Source: a virus
Length of the DNA: 64,000 nt
Reading direction: 5' to 3' (one strand)
IMG/VR virus record: IMGVR_UViG_3300018914_000001
Location: 1-64,000 of that record
Shown: piece after piece, positions 9,096 through 17,910 of the stretch
Layout of the letters: each line of letters begins with the position of its first letter
Numbering within the stretch: position 1 is the first letter of the stretch
The notes under the pieces: generated by a model
Databases searched by the model: none
What the model was told of the DNA's origin: nothing
Seen by the model: only the letters and a program-made list of their open reading frames with translations
Position numbers and translations under genes: made by a program

Positions 9096-9280
9096 CCCCC
9101 ATCTCTAATGATGCTTCGCACAAGCCATGCAGAGTAATTGGTAGAGCCAGTATGTTGCTTACATTCTACTTCATCGAAAAAATCCCACGATATTTTATAC
9201 CCATTTTCATTTTTTTCAATTTCATACATAACATAATCACAATCTTTGTGTTTAACAGTGAACTTATCTGGAAGGTTCAT
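9080..9280 (-). CDS. Hypothetical protein, 66 residues
   Basis: No recognised family. I start at the ATG at 9280 because GGAGGGTGGCGA lies directly upstream. It overlaps the RecJ-like gene start by 16 bases, so translation is likely coupled. Confidence 0.65.
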   Translation of the reverse strand: MNLPDKFTVKHKDCDYVMYEIEKNENGYKISWDFFDEVECKQHTGSTNYSAWLVRSIIRDGGWIIQ

Positions 9281-9669
9281 TCGCCACCCTCCCTTTCTTT
9301 GAAGGTATGACAACCACAATACTTACAACCGCAAGGACTCATATTTTCGTATGTGTCAAAGTGTCTATAGTAAGTATGACCGCACTCGCATATTCTGCTG
9401 TCTCCATATTCAGGGTTATAGCATCTGTTGCCAATCTCTTCAAGGTCGATAAGGTATGGTTGATCTTTTTGGCTCACTTCTTTTAAATCGAGAGCGTGAC
9501 CTTCAATTTTTACACCGTTAACAAATTCCAAATTGTAATATCCAGTGCCTCCATCCATTAGATCGCCGTCTGAATATTTCTCTATTTTCTTCAAAGTCGA
9601 AATAAAAGAACCCTGAACACAGCAGTCATCAAAAGATACTTTGTATACCTTCCCCACTTCCACCTTCAT
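9277..9669 (-). CDS. Hypothetical zinc-binding protein, 130 residues
   Basis: The C-terminal third is cysteine- and histidine-rich (CECGHTYYRHF, then CGCKYCGCHTF), a likely zinc site resembling those in phage DUF-type proteins. The N-terminal half looks like a small beta barrel (GKVYKVSFDD). It overlaps neighbours on both sides by four bases. Function unknown. Confidence 0.65.
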   Translation of the reverse strand: MKVEVGKVYKVSFDDCCVQGSFISTLKKIEKYSDGDLMDGGTGYYNLEFVNGVKIEGHALDLKEVSQKDQPYLIDLEEIGNRCYNPEYGDSRICECGHTYYRHFDTYENMSPCGCKYCGCHTFKEREGGE

Positions 9670-10304
9670 GCTCGTTCACCTCCAAAGTTAATGTCATTAA
9701 TCATAGGACTTTTGTAGACTTTAACATGGTCAGGCTTAAAACGAGACATCGCCAATGCCCTATACATGTTATCTCTGCCAGTTGGGTTCGCAGTATGGAG
9801 GTAGATTGTTTGAACAAGGTCAGTATTACCATTAGCCCACTGCTCCTCAATCCAACAAGCTACATCATACCCTGTCTTCTCTGTTCCAAGATCATGGTCA
9901 AGAGAAATGGTGTGAATGTAATATCCTGTGTAGTTTTCAGGAATATCATAGATTTCACCTTTGAGCATAGCAATGCATTCCTCGTATGTACGAGCCAACA
10001 GGAATTCTCGTGGACAGTCTCTTACATCATCAAGATAAATGTTGATAGGAGCTTTAGCTAGGTACAATGGCTGAAAATGACGCACAGGCTCACCAAATGG
10101 CAATACGTCATCAAGAGAAAGCTTATCCAATCTAGACAGGTAAGCTTCTCTCGTGGCATTCTTCCAGTCTATTTCGACCTTCCCTGTGCCGTTACACGCT
10201 TCACAAGGGAGGTCGATACCAGAACCCCAAGGAGTTACCCCGCCACTATCAATACAGCTTTCTCCACCACAATTTGGGCATAGCTTCTTCATACGATCAT
10301 TCAT
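9666..10304 (-). CDS. Zinc-finger protein with cyclic-phosphate-processing receiver-like domain
   Basis: Residues about 8-45 hold a DnaJ-type zinc site (CPNCGGESC and CEACNGTG). Residues about 90-205 begin INIYLDDVRDCP and contain SLDHDLG and GYDVACWIEEQ, the pattern of the receiver-like cREC family predicted in conflict systems to process cyclic phosphate ends of RNA or nucleotides. I see the DDxR and HDL residues; the enzymatic role is a family-level prediction. The presence of RNA ligase and kinase genes elsewhere in the window makes an RNA-end role plausible. Confidence 0.65.
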   Translation of the reverse strand: MNDRMKKLCPNCGGESCIDSGGVTPWGSGIDLPCEACNGTGKVEIDWKNATREAYLSRLDKLSLDDVLPFGEPVRHFQPLYLAKAPINIYLDDVRDCPREFLLARTYEECIAMLKGEIYDIPENYTGYYIHTISLDHDLGTEKTGYDVACWIEEQWANGNTDLVQTIYLHTANPTGRDNMYRALAMSRFKPDHVKVYKSPMINDINFGGERA

Positions 10305-10569
10305 TCTCAGTCACCACTGCTTTATATCGTGAGGATGGATAGTGTTGAAAATTTGGATGATTTTTCTTAACCCACTCATATAATAATTCAGGAGTTTCAG
10401 ATTGAGACTCATGAAGACGACAACCATTATAAAGACAGGTCAAATAATAAACTATACCACCCATTCCGTCACCATGAACAGTGATGAGACAGGTGTCATG
10501 TTGAGTATTGCCTAAAGCTACAAAATCACCCCGCGTAAACTTTGGCTTCTTAGGAAGTTCACACTTCAT
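10297..10569 (-). CDS. Hypothetical protein, 90 residues
   Basis: No recognised family. It overlaps the zinc-finger gene and the primase gene by eight and four bases, so it belongs to the same translational unit. FTRGDFVALGNTQHDTCL suggests a small beta-barrel start. Confidence 0.6.
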   Translation of the reverse strand: MKCELPKKPKFTRGDFVALGNTQHDTCLITVHGDGMGGIVYYLTCLYNGCRLHESQSETPELLYEWVKKNHPNFQHYPSSRYKAVVTENE

Positions 10570-11711
10570 ACAGCATCTTCCCCTTTCCAGAAGTATTTCA
10601 ACTTATTATTATATAAATAATCCCATACTTTCTTTCCCCTGTCAATAGGAGATTCTTTGCCAGTCAACAAATCTTCTTCATCTCTTACAAGATAAACAAG
10701 ACGACCAGCGAAGTGATTTTGTAACTGATCCTGATAAAATCTATCACTTTTTACCAGAGTCACTATGTTATCGTCTTCTATTTTCTCAAATTCTTTGTCC
10801 TTATCCCAAGCAAAGATGAAGCGTATACCTACGCCAAGCTCTTTAAGGATATGTATTTGCGCATCAGTGATTTTATCACCTTCAATAGAAACGGCGTTTT
10901 TGTATCCAAATTGCCATAGTAGCCATACAGACTTTGCACCTTCAACAATGATAACTTCTTGCTGTTCGAAGATATATGGTAACGCTCTATGAAGATTGTA
11001 TAATTCAACAGATTTATTACAAGAATAAATATAACGATACTTTTGCTCCTTCATGATCTCAGGGTTGTCACCAAAATATCTTCCCTTAACACCAATAAGC
11101 TTCCCGTATCTATCTCTAACAGCAAACACTGCACGTTTGGTTGTATGATCTAGTGCAACCTCAAACTCTATTTGAGTTTTACGGCTAATACCTTCATCTA
11201 TCCAAGGTTGCCAAGTACACTGAAGAAAAGAGTCCATAATACTGTCATTTAACACGTCATTTTCTGTAAACAATACTTCTCTCTTGCGTTTTTGTCTGAT
11301 GTAATCAAGCCAAGGAGTCCAATTCTTCTTTTTTCTTTCTTCTTTTTTGCCATTCACAAGTACCGCCAAAGAAGTTTCAAACATTTCGCGATATCCAAGT
11401 GTATTGCAAATCCATTTTTTTATCTCAAAGAGATAATCTTTTACACTTTCAAATGTTCGAGCATCAAACAAGATATACCCAATAATAGCAAATATATCCC
11501 CATTTATGCCCCTTGTGTATACGTTGGCAGTTAGACTTGGATTTTTATTAACTTGGACGCTTCGTTTGTAGCTAGAATAGAACTCTGGAGGAAGTTGTGC
11601 CTCCCATCTCTTTGGTAGCTCCCTAATATTTTGACAGCCTAATGCTTCTAATACATCGCCAATTCGCTCCTCGTTATAGATTCGCTCTTTGATCTCCCTT
11701 AGGTCACTCAC
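10566..11711 (-). CDS. DnaG-like TOPRIM primase
   Basis: A 381-residue protein with a TOPRIM core: VIIVEGAKSVWLLWQFG near residue 240, then VSIEGDKITD and FAWDKDKE near 290. These carry the glutamate and DxD metal ligands used to make RNA primers. The N-terminal region where DnaG has its zinc finger has only one cysteine, so the zinc domain seems degenerate. It lies one gene away from the DnaB-like helicase, the usual partner. Confidence 0.85.
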   Translation of the reverse strand: MSDLREIKERIYNEERIGDVLEALGCQNIRELPKRWEAQLPPEFYSSYKRSVQVNKNPSLTANVYTRGINGDIFAIIGYILFDARTFESVKDYLFEIKKWICNTLGYREMFETSLAVLVNGKKEERKKKNWTPWLDYIRQKRKREVLFTENDVLNDSIMDSFLQCTWQPWIDEGISRKTQIEFEVALDHTTKRAVFAVRDRYGKLIGVKGRYFGDNPEIMKEQKYRYIYSCNKSVELYNLHRALPYIFEQQEVIIVEGAKSVWLLWQFGYKNAVSIEGDKITDAQIHILKELGVGIRFIFAWDKDKEFEKIEDDNIVTLVKSDRFYQDQLQNHFAGRLVYLVRDEEDLLTGKESPIDRGKKVWDYLYNNKLKYFWKGEDAV

Positions 11712-12112
11712 ATTAGCACCACCCTATAACCATATTTCTCAAAGGATTTAGCTATCAATTTCCTATGACACATATCAGGGTTAGAACAAAAACAGGCAAT
11801 GGCTATGTCAGCACCACCATCTAGGCGTTTTGCAATACCCTTGAATGCCAGAAGTGATCTTTCATTCTCTCTCATCTCCTTATTGAACCTAGGGGTATAA
11901 TGTTCTCTGAATGCTTGCTCGTTCCATTCCCCTTTCTCCTTGACTCTTTGTACACGTCTCCACAGGCTTGGGCTAGGAGCTAAGTAGGGCACATGCACCC
12001 ATCCTTTAGGAAGAGGGCTAGGAGGATGACAGACGCACAAAAGTTTGATAGAGCAAGAGGAGGGCAAAGCCTCCCACTTACTCAGTGAAATTGCGTATAA
12101 CGTTCCTGTCAC
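11708..12112 (-). CDS. DUF488-like protein
   Basis: Residues 85-134 (ERSLLAFKGIAKRLDGGADIA, then ACFCSNPDMCHRKLIAKSF) match the C-terminal signature of DUF488 proteins, whose conserved C-x(5)-CHR cluster suggests metal or nucleotide binding. The function of the family is not settled. It overlaps the primase gene by four bases. Confidence 0.65.
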   Translation of the reverse strand: MTGTLYAISLSKWEALPSSCSIKLLCVCHPPSPLPKGWVHVPYLAPSPSLWRRVQRVKEKGEWNEQAFREHYTPRFNKEMRENERSLLAFKGIAKRLDGGADIAIACFCSNPDMCHRKLIAKSFEKYGYRVVLM

Positions 12113-12243
12113 TTCACGTCCATCCTGTCCACATTGTAGCGGTAGTCATCCATCTCTTTTTGTAAATCATACTTAAAAGCGTGATATTTCCAGTATAGGA
12201 TGATTGGAGAAGCAATGAGGTAAAGAATCGCATTCTCTTTCAT
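12109..12243 (-). CDS. Small single-pass membrane protein
   Basis: Forty-four residues, with an N-terminal hydrophobic segment (AILYLIASPIILYWKYHAF) and a charged tail. I start at the ATG at 12243 because AAAGGAGGTTGGCAC precedes it; a longer frame exists inside the helicase gene without a ribosome binding site. Unknown function. Confidence 0.6.
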   Translation of the reverse strand: MKENAILYLIASPIILYWKYHAFKYDLQKEMDDYRYNVDRMDVK

Positions 12244-12256
12244 GTGCCAACCTCCT

Positions 12257-13819
12257 TTAAAAATCTTTTCTGATGGTAGTCCATCCAATTTCCTGCCAAG
12301 TATTATTGGTAAAGTTTGGACGAAGAACCAGCACATCCAGTCCAGTATCGTTTGATTCGCCATCTCTATTTTTGGCTACAAAGTAGAAGTAGTAAGGAAT
12401 TTCTTTCCCCTTCTTATCATACCTCTCTAGCTCAAACTCTTCTTTCATGACCTGCTCTCCCTCATCCTCGTTGAATGGGTCTTCTTTTATCCTGTACACA
12501 GTGACGGCTCTCTTCTCTCCTTTGTACTCATCATCGAATATCCTCCTGCCAAGTAGCAGAAAGCTTGCTTCGTTCTTGATTTTCTTAGAGTCACCAAGAG
12601 CCTTTTCTGTTAGGAAGCGCATTCCGATAGATTCATCGCCTAGCTGAACGTTAACCCAAATAGCAAGGTTCAAGCCGCCGCCATCCGCTCTCGCCAGCTT
12701 GTAGAGGTTCTTAAAGTCATCCGTAAAGGCTTCCCAACGTGCCTTTCCTTGCAAGTCATCAGGTGGCTTGCCAGTGTCAATAAGAACTCGCTTATAGCCT
12801 CTATTCGCATAATGAACCACGTGCTTCTTCACATTGTCCATTGTATAAGACTCCATGAAGACAAAGGCTAATAGTTTTTTGTTTCCATTGGTTATATCTT
12901 TAATGTATTGAATTGCTTGGCGAAGCTTCGCCTTCTCGTCTTCTGTAAAATTGCCTTTCTTCAGGCGTTTCCTATTGAAGTCGAGTTTTAGCACGCCTAA
13001 TGCGGTGATGAGAAGCATTCTTTGAAACTCAGTTTTCGATTGTTCGTTCGCGATAACCAAAAGTTTCTCTTTGTTAATAAGACAAGACATGATTAACAGG
13101 GCAAATGTAATACTTGTTTTACCACGTCCAGAGTGAAGGGCATGGATATACACGTTGCCAAAATCCCATCCATTTGCTACCTCTGTTAAAAGAGGCGCAC
13201 CATGAAACGCTAAGCCAATAGATGGGTTGCTACTCATGTTTTCAATGAACGCTTCTTCGTCCTCAAAGTCTTCAAGCAAATATACTTCATCAACCTTGTT
13301 GCTGATACCAAGCCCAATCTTATTCAGTCGATCAACCCAATAAGAGTGTAGTGTTGTCGCGTTAAGCTTGCGGTAGTCATACTTCCCATCTACCTTCAGA
13401 ACTCTTTCGCCAAGCATCTCAACAAGTTCACGAAGCATACCGTATTTGATAACCTTGTCGTAATAGCCATCAAGGTTATCAAAGTCTTGTTTTGTTTCCT
13501 CCATAATATCCTCAATCGTCTGAAACTCACCAAAATACTCATATTTTTTGAGCATTTTAGGATTCAGTTGCTTCAGAGATTCATATGCGGTAATGTCAGT
13601 AAACTTCCTGATCTCATTATTCCACATGTGTCTTCCTAGTTGGAAGAAGAATGCCCAAACAGGATTGAGAAACGTTTTGTTACTGATCTTGTCTTCAGTG
13701 TAGAGGTCGTAGTATTCTGGCTTATTCCAAAATAAGCCGCATAGATATGACTCAGCTATTTGCACTTCCTCTTGCTGAGTGGTCATATCAACACCATTAA
13801 CTACTAAACTTTTCGTCAA
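12257..13819 (-). CDS. DnaB-like replicative helicase
   Basis: A 520-residue RecA-fold ATPase. The Walker A loop reads HSGRGKTS near residue 230, in the context NVYIHALHSGRGKTSITFAL. A Walker B-like RVLIDTG lies near 345. The N-terminal 150 residues resemble the helical DnaB N domain. It would unwind DNA at the fork, with the primase encoded three genes downstream. Walker A is slightly atypical (GRGKT rather than GxGKT/S after a longer loop) but complete. Confidence 0.85.
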   Translation of the reverse strand: MTKSLVVNGVDMTTQQEEVQIAESYLCGLFWNKPEYYDLYTEDKISNKTFLNPVWAFFFQLGRHMWNNEIRKFTDITAYESLKQLNPKMLKKYEYFGEFQTIEDIMEETKQDFDNLDGYYDKVIKYGMLRELVEMLGERVLKVDGKYDYRKLNATTLHSYWVDRLNKIGLGISNKVDEVYLLEDFEDEEAFIENMSSNPSIGLAFHGAPLLTEVANGWDFGNVYIHALHSGRGKTSITFALLIMSCLINKEKLLVIANEQSKTEFQRMLLITALGVLKLDFNRKRLKKGNFTEDEKAKLRQAIQYIKDITNGNKKLLAFVFMESYTMDNVKKHVVHYANRGYKRVLIDTGKPPDDLQGKARWEAFTDDFKNLYKLARADGGGLNLAIWVNVQLGDESIGMRFLTEKALGDSKKIKNEASFLLLGRRIFDDEYKGEKRAVTVYRIKEDPFNEDEGEQVMKEEFELERYDKKGKEIPYYFYFVAKNRDGESNDTGLDVLVLRPNFTNNTWQEIGWTTIRKDF

Positions 13820-13835
13820 AGTACATCAACCCCTA

Positions 13836-14408
13836 TCAATCGTCAAGCAAATCCTCAAGTTCCGTTTTCTCTGTTCTTCGGAACTTCCTTTCTTCGTTGT
13901 TGCTTCTCGAAGCAACTTCGATTTCAGCAGATGTGATAGCTTTTTGAGACTCCTTAGTCTTCTGCTGTCTAAATACTTCGTTAACCTTACTTATTACAAC
14001 GGAAAAGCAATACATAAATTCAGCATGGTCACTTTTAAAATCGCCACCTTTGCTTTCACGAATCTTTCCTATTTGACGCTCTGACTTCTTGTACGCTTGC
14101 AAGATAACGTCATAAGGAACTCCTTCTCGATACTTCTTAACGACAGTGCCCCTAAATTTAACAGTGCCATGTCGAAGATTTTGTAGGGCTTCAATGATAC
14201 CAGTTCCAAGCGTTTGGAAATTGTGGACAGCTTTGACAAACTCGAACAGCTCAATCCACGATTCATTTTCCTTTTGTTTAAACTCTTTCTCTTTTAGCCA
14301 ATTCTCATGACAAGAAGGGTGAAAGTATTTGTTTTGGTTATAAATAACCTCTTTCACCATTTCATCACGTTCATGCTTTTCATTGCAGACTTGGCATTTT
14401 ACCTTCAC
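13836..14408 (-). CDS. Hypothetical zinc-binding protein next to helicase
   Basis: The N-terminus has CQVCNEKHERDEM followed by HPSCHENW, a likely zinc-binding treble-clef. The rest is helical and charged, ending in an acidic ELEDLLDD. It lies 17 bases upstream of the helicase gene in the place where phages often carry a helicase loader, but there is no sequence motif proving that role. Confidence 0.6.
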   Translation of the reverse strand: MKVKCQVCNEKHERDEMVKEVIYNQNKYFHPSCHENWLKEKEFKQKENESWIELFEFVKAVHNFQTLGTGIIEALQNLRHGTVKFRGTVVKKYREGVPYDVILQAYKKSERQIGKIRESKGGDFKSDHAEFMYCFSVVISKVNEVFRQQKTKESQKAITSAEIEVASRSNNEERKFRRTEKTELEDLLDD

Positions 14409-14440
14409 TGTGTCCAGCTCCTTATCTTTAAAAGGGTCGC

Positions 14441-15073
14441 CTATCTCAATGTTTTCATCATGTTGATATGCATAAGAGTTTGATTCAGAACATGCTTGGC
14501 AATCTCTTCTATTTGTCTGTTAGCCTGAATTAGACGATAACGACTTACCCACCCTTGCGGATGTGGTTTGGAAAGCTCCAACATTCCTTTCCTAACCCTT
14601 TCAAAATATGCATCATCTCTTGCCTCAAACCTGTCATCCTCATCTCTTTGACGGAATGGCTCCCCATCAAAAACAAATGTGATGTCAGGTAATGTGAATC
14701 CTGTCGAAATATAGTGTAGCGCCTCTAGTGTTCCCCTGTCCCATCCAAGACCATAACCTTGGTAAGCAAGGGTTGAATCAAAATATCTGTCACACACAAC
14801 AACCTTTCCTGCAATCAACGCTGGCTCAATCACCTCATGGAAATGTTGCGCTCTATCAGCATTCATCAAGAAAAGTTCGGCAGAGGGGGATAAGTTCATC
14901 TCTTTCCCCTTTAGAATAGCGCGAAACTGAGGTGTATAAGGTTCTTTGGTGTACAAAGATTCAACATTCGCTTCATTTAGATTCTCAACAAGCTTCAGGG
15001 CTTGTGTTGTTTTTCCAATACCTTCGCATGTGCTTTCAAAGGTGACTAAAAAACCTTCGTATTTCCTCACCAT
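14441..15073 (-). CDS. tmk: Thymidylate kinase
   Basis: A 210-residue P-loop kinase that phosphorylates dTMP to dTDP. The P-loop is ESTCEGIGKTT near residue 13 (usual form EGxDGxGKTT), the DRY motif is VCDRYFDSTLAYQG near 94, and the lid-like region is RFEARDDAYFERV near 150. It completes the dTTP pathway with the dUTPase and the thymidylate synthase-like gene. The cysteine in the P-loop is unusual. Confidence 0.9.
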   Translation of the reverse strand: MVRKYEGFLVTFESTCEGIGKTTQALKLVENLNEANVESLYTKEPYTPQFRAILKGKEMNLSPSAELFLMNADRAQHFHEVIEPALIAGKVVVCDRYFDSTLAYQGYGLGWDRGTLEALHYISTGFTLPDITFVFDGEPFRQRDEDDRFEARDDAYFERVRKGMLELSKPHPQGWVSRYRLIQANRQIEEIAKHVLNQTLMHINMMKTLR

Positions 15074-15348
15074 CTTGCGTCCCTCCAGTCGAGGACAACT
15101 TTCGAAAGGCTATTCCAAAAATTAGGGAAGGCTACCTGAATATCGCTTGGAATAGAAGTGCCATTTTGAGTGAGAGCTAACATATGCTCCACAGAGCGTA
15201 TATTGCTTTGATTCACAACGATATAATCTGACCGAAGCTGATTAACCCTACCTTTTCCTGTTGCTTCCTCTAAGCATCTAAGCATAAACAAGAAGCACTT
15301 TTTCTCTTCAGCGTCCAAATAAACCTTAAAGGCTTTTTCTATCCTCAT
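15067..15348 (-). CDS. Hypothetical protein, 93 residues
   Basis: No recognised family. It ends seven bases inside the thymidylate kinase start and begins inside the preceding gene, a chain of overlapping starts and stops. The sequence is mixed alpha/beta with no motif I can name. Confidence 0.6.
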   Translation of the reverse strand: MRIEKAFKVYLDAEEKKCFLFMLRCLEEATGKGRVNQLRSDYIVVNQSNIRSVEHMLALTQNGTSIPSDIQVAFPNFWNSLSKVVLDWRDARW

Positions 15349-15514
15349 CTAAACCCCCACCATTCTTTTCATTGTAATAGACAGTGATAAATTCAGTCCA
15401 TGCAGAGACAAACGTGAACTCCTCTGGAGTCCACGTTTCAACTTCTCTGTCAATGATAGAGGTAGCAAGAGCCTCACACGAATGTATAAGATTCTTCAGA
15501 ACATCCTCTAGCAT
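15326..15514 (-). CDS. Hypothetical protein, 62 residues
   Basis: No recognised family; helical, ending NGGGLDEDRKSL. It overlaps the following gene by 23 bases. Confidence 0.55.
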   Translation of the reverse strand: MLEDVLKNLIHSCEALATSIIDREVETWTPEEFTFVSAWTEFITVYYNEKNGGGLDEDRKSL

Positions 15515-15522
15515 TCTATCAC

Positions 15523-16014
15523 CTAAAACTCACGCAATTTGCGCTCAATTTCGCGTTTGATGGCCTTCAAGGTTGCAATCTCGACTCCCTTTGCTTTGTC
15601 GTATACATCACCATTCTGGCATTTTACTTTGGCTCTGCGCTCCTTGCCGTCCAACCCTTTGTAAAAAATAATAGTGTAGGGATCAGCATGGATAACTTTG
15701 CTTACAAACAACATTAGTGCCGCGAAATCATCAATACTTGTAGTTTCTGGCTTAGATTTTTCGGTTACTACGCCAACGAACATGTCACTAGACCAATAGT
15801 AATTAAAGTTGTCAACGCGAAACAGACCACGATGTTTGCTAATATCAGTGATTTTTACTTCCTTGCCAGCAAGTTCAACCATATCAGGCACAACATCACA
15901 AAGTCTATCATCATGATGACTATACATTTTATTTGCGTCTAAGTCCTTGCGAACTAAAACTTTATCGCCAACCTTCACCTTAGCCCAATCTACATTTTTG
16001 TTTACTTTTGCCAT
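15523..16014 (-). CDS. Hypothetical protein with beta-barrel N-terminus
   Basis: 163 residues. The start (WAKVKVGDKVLVRKDLD and LAGKEVKITDI) looks like a KOW/SH3-like small barrel often seen in phage proteins. Residues 95-163 form a separate helical part ending in IKREIERKLREF. Function not identifiable. Confidence 0.6.
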   Translation of the reverse strand: MAKVNKNVDWAKVKVGDKVLVRKDLDANKMYSHHDDRLCDVVPDMVELAGKEVKITDISKHRGLFRVDNFNYYWSSDMFVGVVTEKSKPETTSIDDFAALMLFVSKVIHADPYTIIFYKGLDGKERRAKVKCQNGDVYDKAKGVEIATLKAIKREIERKLREF

Positions 16015-16064
16015 TTTTAATGCACCCCTTTTGTCACTTGTTTTATCAAGTGACCAGTAGTGCT

Positions 16065-16382
16065 TTAGTGCCCATATGGTTTATGCCATACGTGCCAAAT
16101 CCAAAGCTCGTCCGCTACTTCGTCTGGATACTGAAACATCCCAACACGCTTAATTACTTCCCCTCTCATAATCTCATTATTATAGCCAGTGCCACTAATA
16201 AAAAATGTATGAGGGACAAGTGGTTTCTCAGTGTCACAATCAAAATACGCATAGGGCAAACCATCATCTTTGATGGCGATACCAACCATATCCGCTCCCA
16301 AAGGAACCTCAGCAACGTGTTTTACCGCTTCACGATTTGCTTTATCTCCTGTGGGTAATTGCACATACCAAGTAGTAAGCAT
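16065..16382 (-). CDS. Hypothetical protein, DUF7352-like
   Basis: 105 residues. The order VPLGADMVGI, GLPYAYFDCD, FFISGTGY and ELWIWHVWHK resembles a small phage family (tentatively DUF7352) with the pattern PxGA ... TG ... WHVF. No function is known. It has its own promoter at 16437-16465. Confidence 0.5.
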   Translation of the reverse strand: MLTTWYVQLPTGDKANREAVKHVAEVPLGADMVGIAIKDDGLPYAYFDCDTEKPLVPHTFFISGTGYNNEIMRGEVIKRVGMFQYPDEVADELWIWHVWHKPYGH

Positions 16383-16436
16383 TTGTTGTTAACCTCACTT
16401 TTGAAAGTATTAGACGTTACCGATCACTTCTTTTGT

Positions 16437-16465
16437 AGTATACCAATAATCAGGGGATTTGTCAA
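16437..16465 (-). promoter_or_regulatory. Promoter upstream of 16065-16382
   Basis: TTGACA, 17 bases, TATACT on the minus strand, with ATTATTGG before the -10, nearly the same as the nrdJ promoter. Confidence 0.85.
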
Positions 16466-16468
16466 CAC

Positions 16469-16678
16469 CTAAATTTGTTTTGGTTGCTGACCTCTAAACA
16501 CCATTTTCCCCTTAGTAGTTCCAAATTCATAATGAAGAATGGCACTACCATTCTCCACGGTCATGATGACTTTCACATTATCTTTTGGAAGCTGTTTCAA
16601 GAGACGTTTTACGTCAGCCTCACGCACCCAAACGATTTCCTGCTTCTCATTTGTGAATGGGATAAGATTAGCCTTCAA
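16469..16678 (-). CDS. Hypothetical protein, 69 residues
   Basis: No recognised family. It ends just upstream of the promoter for the next gene and overlaps the preceding gene by about ten bases. Confidence 0.55.
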   Translation of the reverse strand: MKANLIPFTNEKQEIVWVREADVKRLLKQLPKDNVKVIMTVENGSAILHYEFGTTKGKMVFRGQQPKQI

Positions 16679-16892
16679 CCTTTCTCACTCCTCCATAGGG
16701 CATCTTTTCGTAACCTTTCGGAAGATCAACTACCTCCCAATGCTCCTGAAGAACTTTCGGATTTTCACCTAACTCTTTTACTAATATTTGCCTCTCCTCA
16801 TCCCATGTATGAATAGAGAAGCCAAAAGAGGAATAGTGAACTGTGCCTAATTCTCCATTCTCTTTGTGTTTTACAACATCTCCAATGCGCAT
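16668..16892 (-). CDS. Hypothetical protein, 74 residues
   Basis: Starts MRIGDVVKHKENGELGTVHY, the look of a small beta-barrel domain. I chose the ATG at 16892 because GGCAGGTGTTGAA lies upstream. No known function. Confidence 0.55.
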   Translation of the reverse strand: MRIGDVVKHKENGELGTVHYSSFGFSIHTWDEERQILVKELGENPKVLQEHWEVVDLPKGYEKMPYGGVRKVEG

Positions 16893-16919
16893 TTCAACAC
16901 CTGCCAATTCTTGAGTTTA

Positions 16920-17120
16920 CTACCTTGATGAAACTTCCAACGGCTTCAACGTAGCAACTGCTCCACATCTGTTACAGCGATGGATAGCCAGCTTGCTTGC
17001 ATTCATGAGTTTTGCAGGATCGTTGCCCCAAGGGTTATTGTTATTGAGAATGATAGGACGTTCGTAAATCATTTCACCTTTTTCACAGCTAGTGCATTCA
17101 AGCTTACTAGTACGTTTCAT
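16920..17120 (-). CDS. Zinc-ribbon protein, 66 residues
   Basis: Two CxxC knuckles, CTSCEKGE near residue 9 and CNRCGAVA near 49, form a likely zinc ribbon. It is one of several small zinc-binding proteins here and could bind nucleic acid or protein; nothing more specific can be said. Confidence 0.6.
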   Translation of the reverse strand: MKRTSKLECTSCEKGEMIYERPIILNNNNPWGNDPAKLMNASKLAIHRCNRCGAVATLKPLEVSSR

Positions 17121-17143
17121 GTTATCAATCCTCCTGTGTTTTT

Positions 17144-17353
17144 TTATAATTCAATCCTTTTGTATAAAAACGCACGAACTTCCAACCCTTCTTCAGTCAT
17201 AGCATCTGCACATGATATACATAGGGATCGCTCACCAGTTCTATCAAGAAAGCTACGCATGATTGGTTCTCCATCTTTCAGATCGTAGCTTTGTCCTTGT
17301 AAGTCAATAACGTGATCGTATCCTTCTTTTCCGCATCGACAACAGTTAGCCAT
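17144..17353 (-). CDS. Zinc-binding protein, 69 residues
   Basis: CCRCGKEG at the N-terminus and CISCADAM near residue 45 form a probable four-cysteine zinc site. No family assignment. Confidence 0.6.
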   Translation of the reverse strand: MANCCRCGKEGYDHVIDLQGQSYDLKDGEPIMRSFLDRTGERSLCISCADAMTEEGLEVRAFLYKRIEL

Positions 17354-17560
17354 CTACCCCATCTCCTTAAATAAACAGTCCAGTAAGGCAATAGCCCTTG
17401 TTTGTTGTATATGCCCACCAAACTCCAAGGCAATCTTTGCCGCTTTTTCTGTAGACATTCTACTCCAATTATTCGCAATTATATCAATCGAATTACGAAT
17501 AACATCTTCACTTTCACCTGTTATAGCGCACAATTCCCGAATCAGCGAGTCGCGTCCCAT
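17354..17560 (-). CDS. Hypothetical protein, 68 residues
   Basis: Starts MGRDSLIRELCAITGESED after a strong ribosome binding site (AAAGGGGGG). Fully helical. It abuts the next gene without a gap. Unknown function. Confidence 0.6.
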   Translation of the reverse strand: MGRDSLIRELCAITGESEDVIRNSIDIIANNWSRMSTEKAAKIALEFGGHIQQTRAIALLDCLFKEMG

Positions 17561-17607
17561 TATGATCCCCCCTTTCGTTAAAACTGAGATTTTAGAGAAA
17601 AGACAAC

Positions 17608-17871
17608 TTATACTTTTAATCGAATCCACCAGCAATTACTGAGGCTGTGACCATCACCTTCAAAGATATGCTCAACTTTCTCGCTCTCAAGAAACTTTGA
17701 AAGCTCTTTTAAAGTCTTATATTCTACGCTTGAGGTTCCTCCATATAAAGCAATATGGATTAGCAATCTATGTTGTACCTCGCCATGCTTTTCGATGAAT
17801 TTTTGAGCCAGCTCAGGTTCAGAGAAGCGGTTGATTAGAGCAATTTGCTTCAAATACCTATCATTTCCCAT
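17608..17871 (-). CDS. Hypothetical protein, 87 residues
   Basis: No recognised family; helical N-terminal half, then a basic and aromatic C-terminus (NCWWIRLKV). Confidence 0.55.
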   Translation of the reverse strand: MGNDRYLKQIALINRFSEPELAQKFIEKHGEVQHRLLIHIALYGGTSSVEYKTLKELSKFLESEKVEHIFEGDGHSLSNCWWIRLKV

Positions 17872-17910
17872 CTTCAGAAAACCTCCTCTTTAAAAGTTTC
17901 GTTTTAACGA

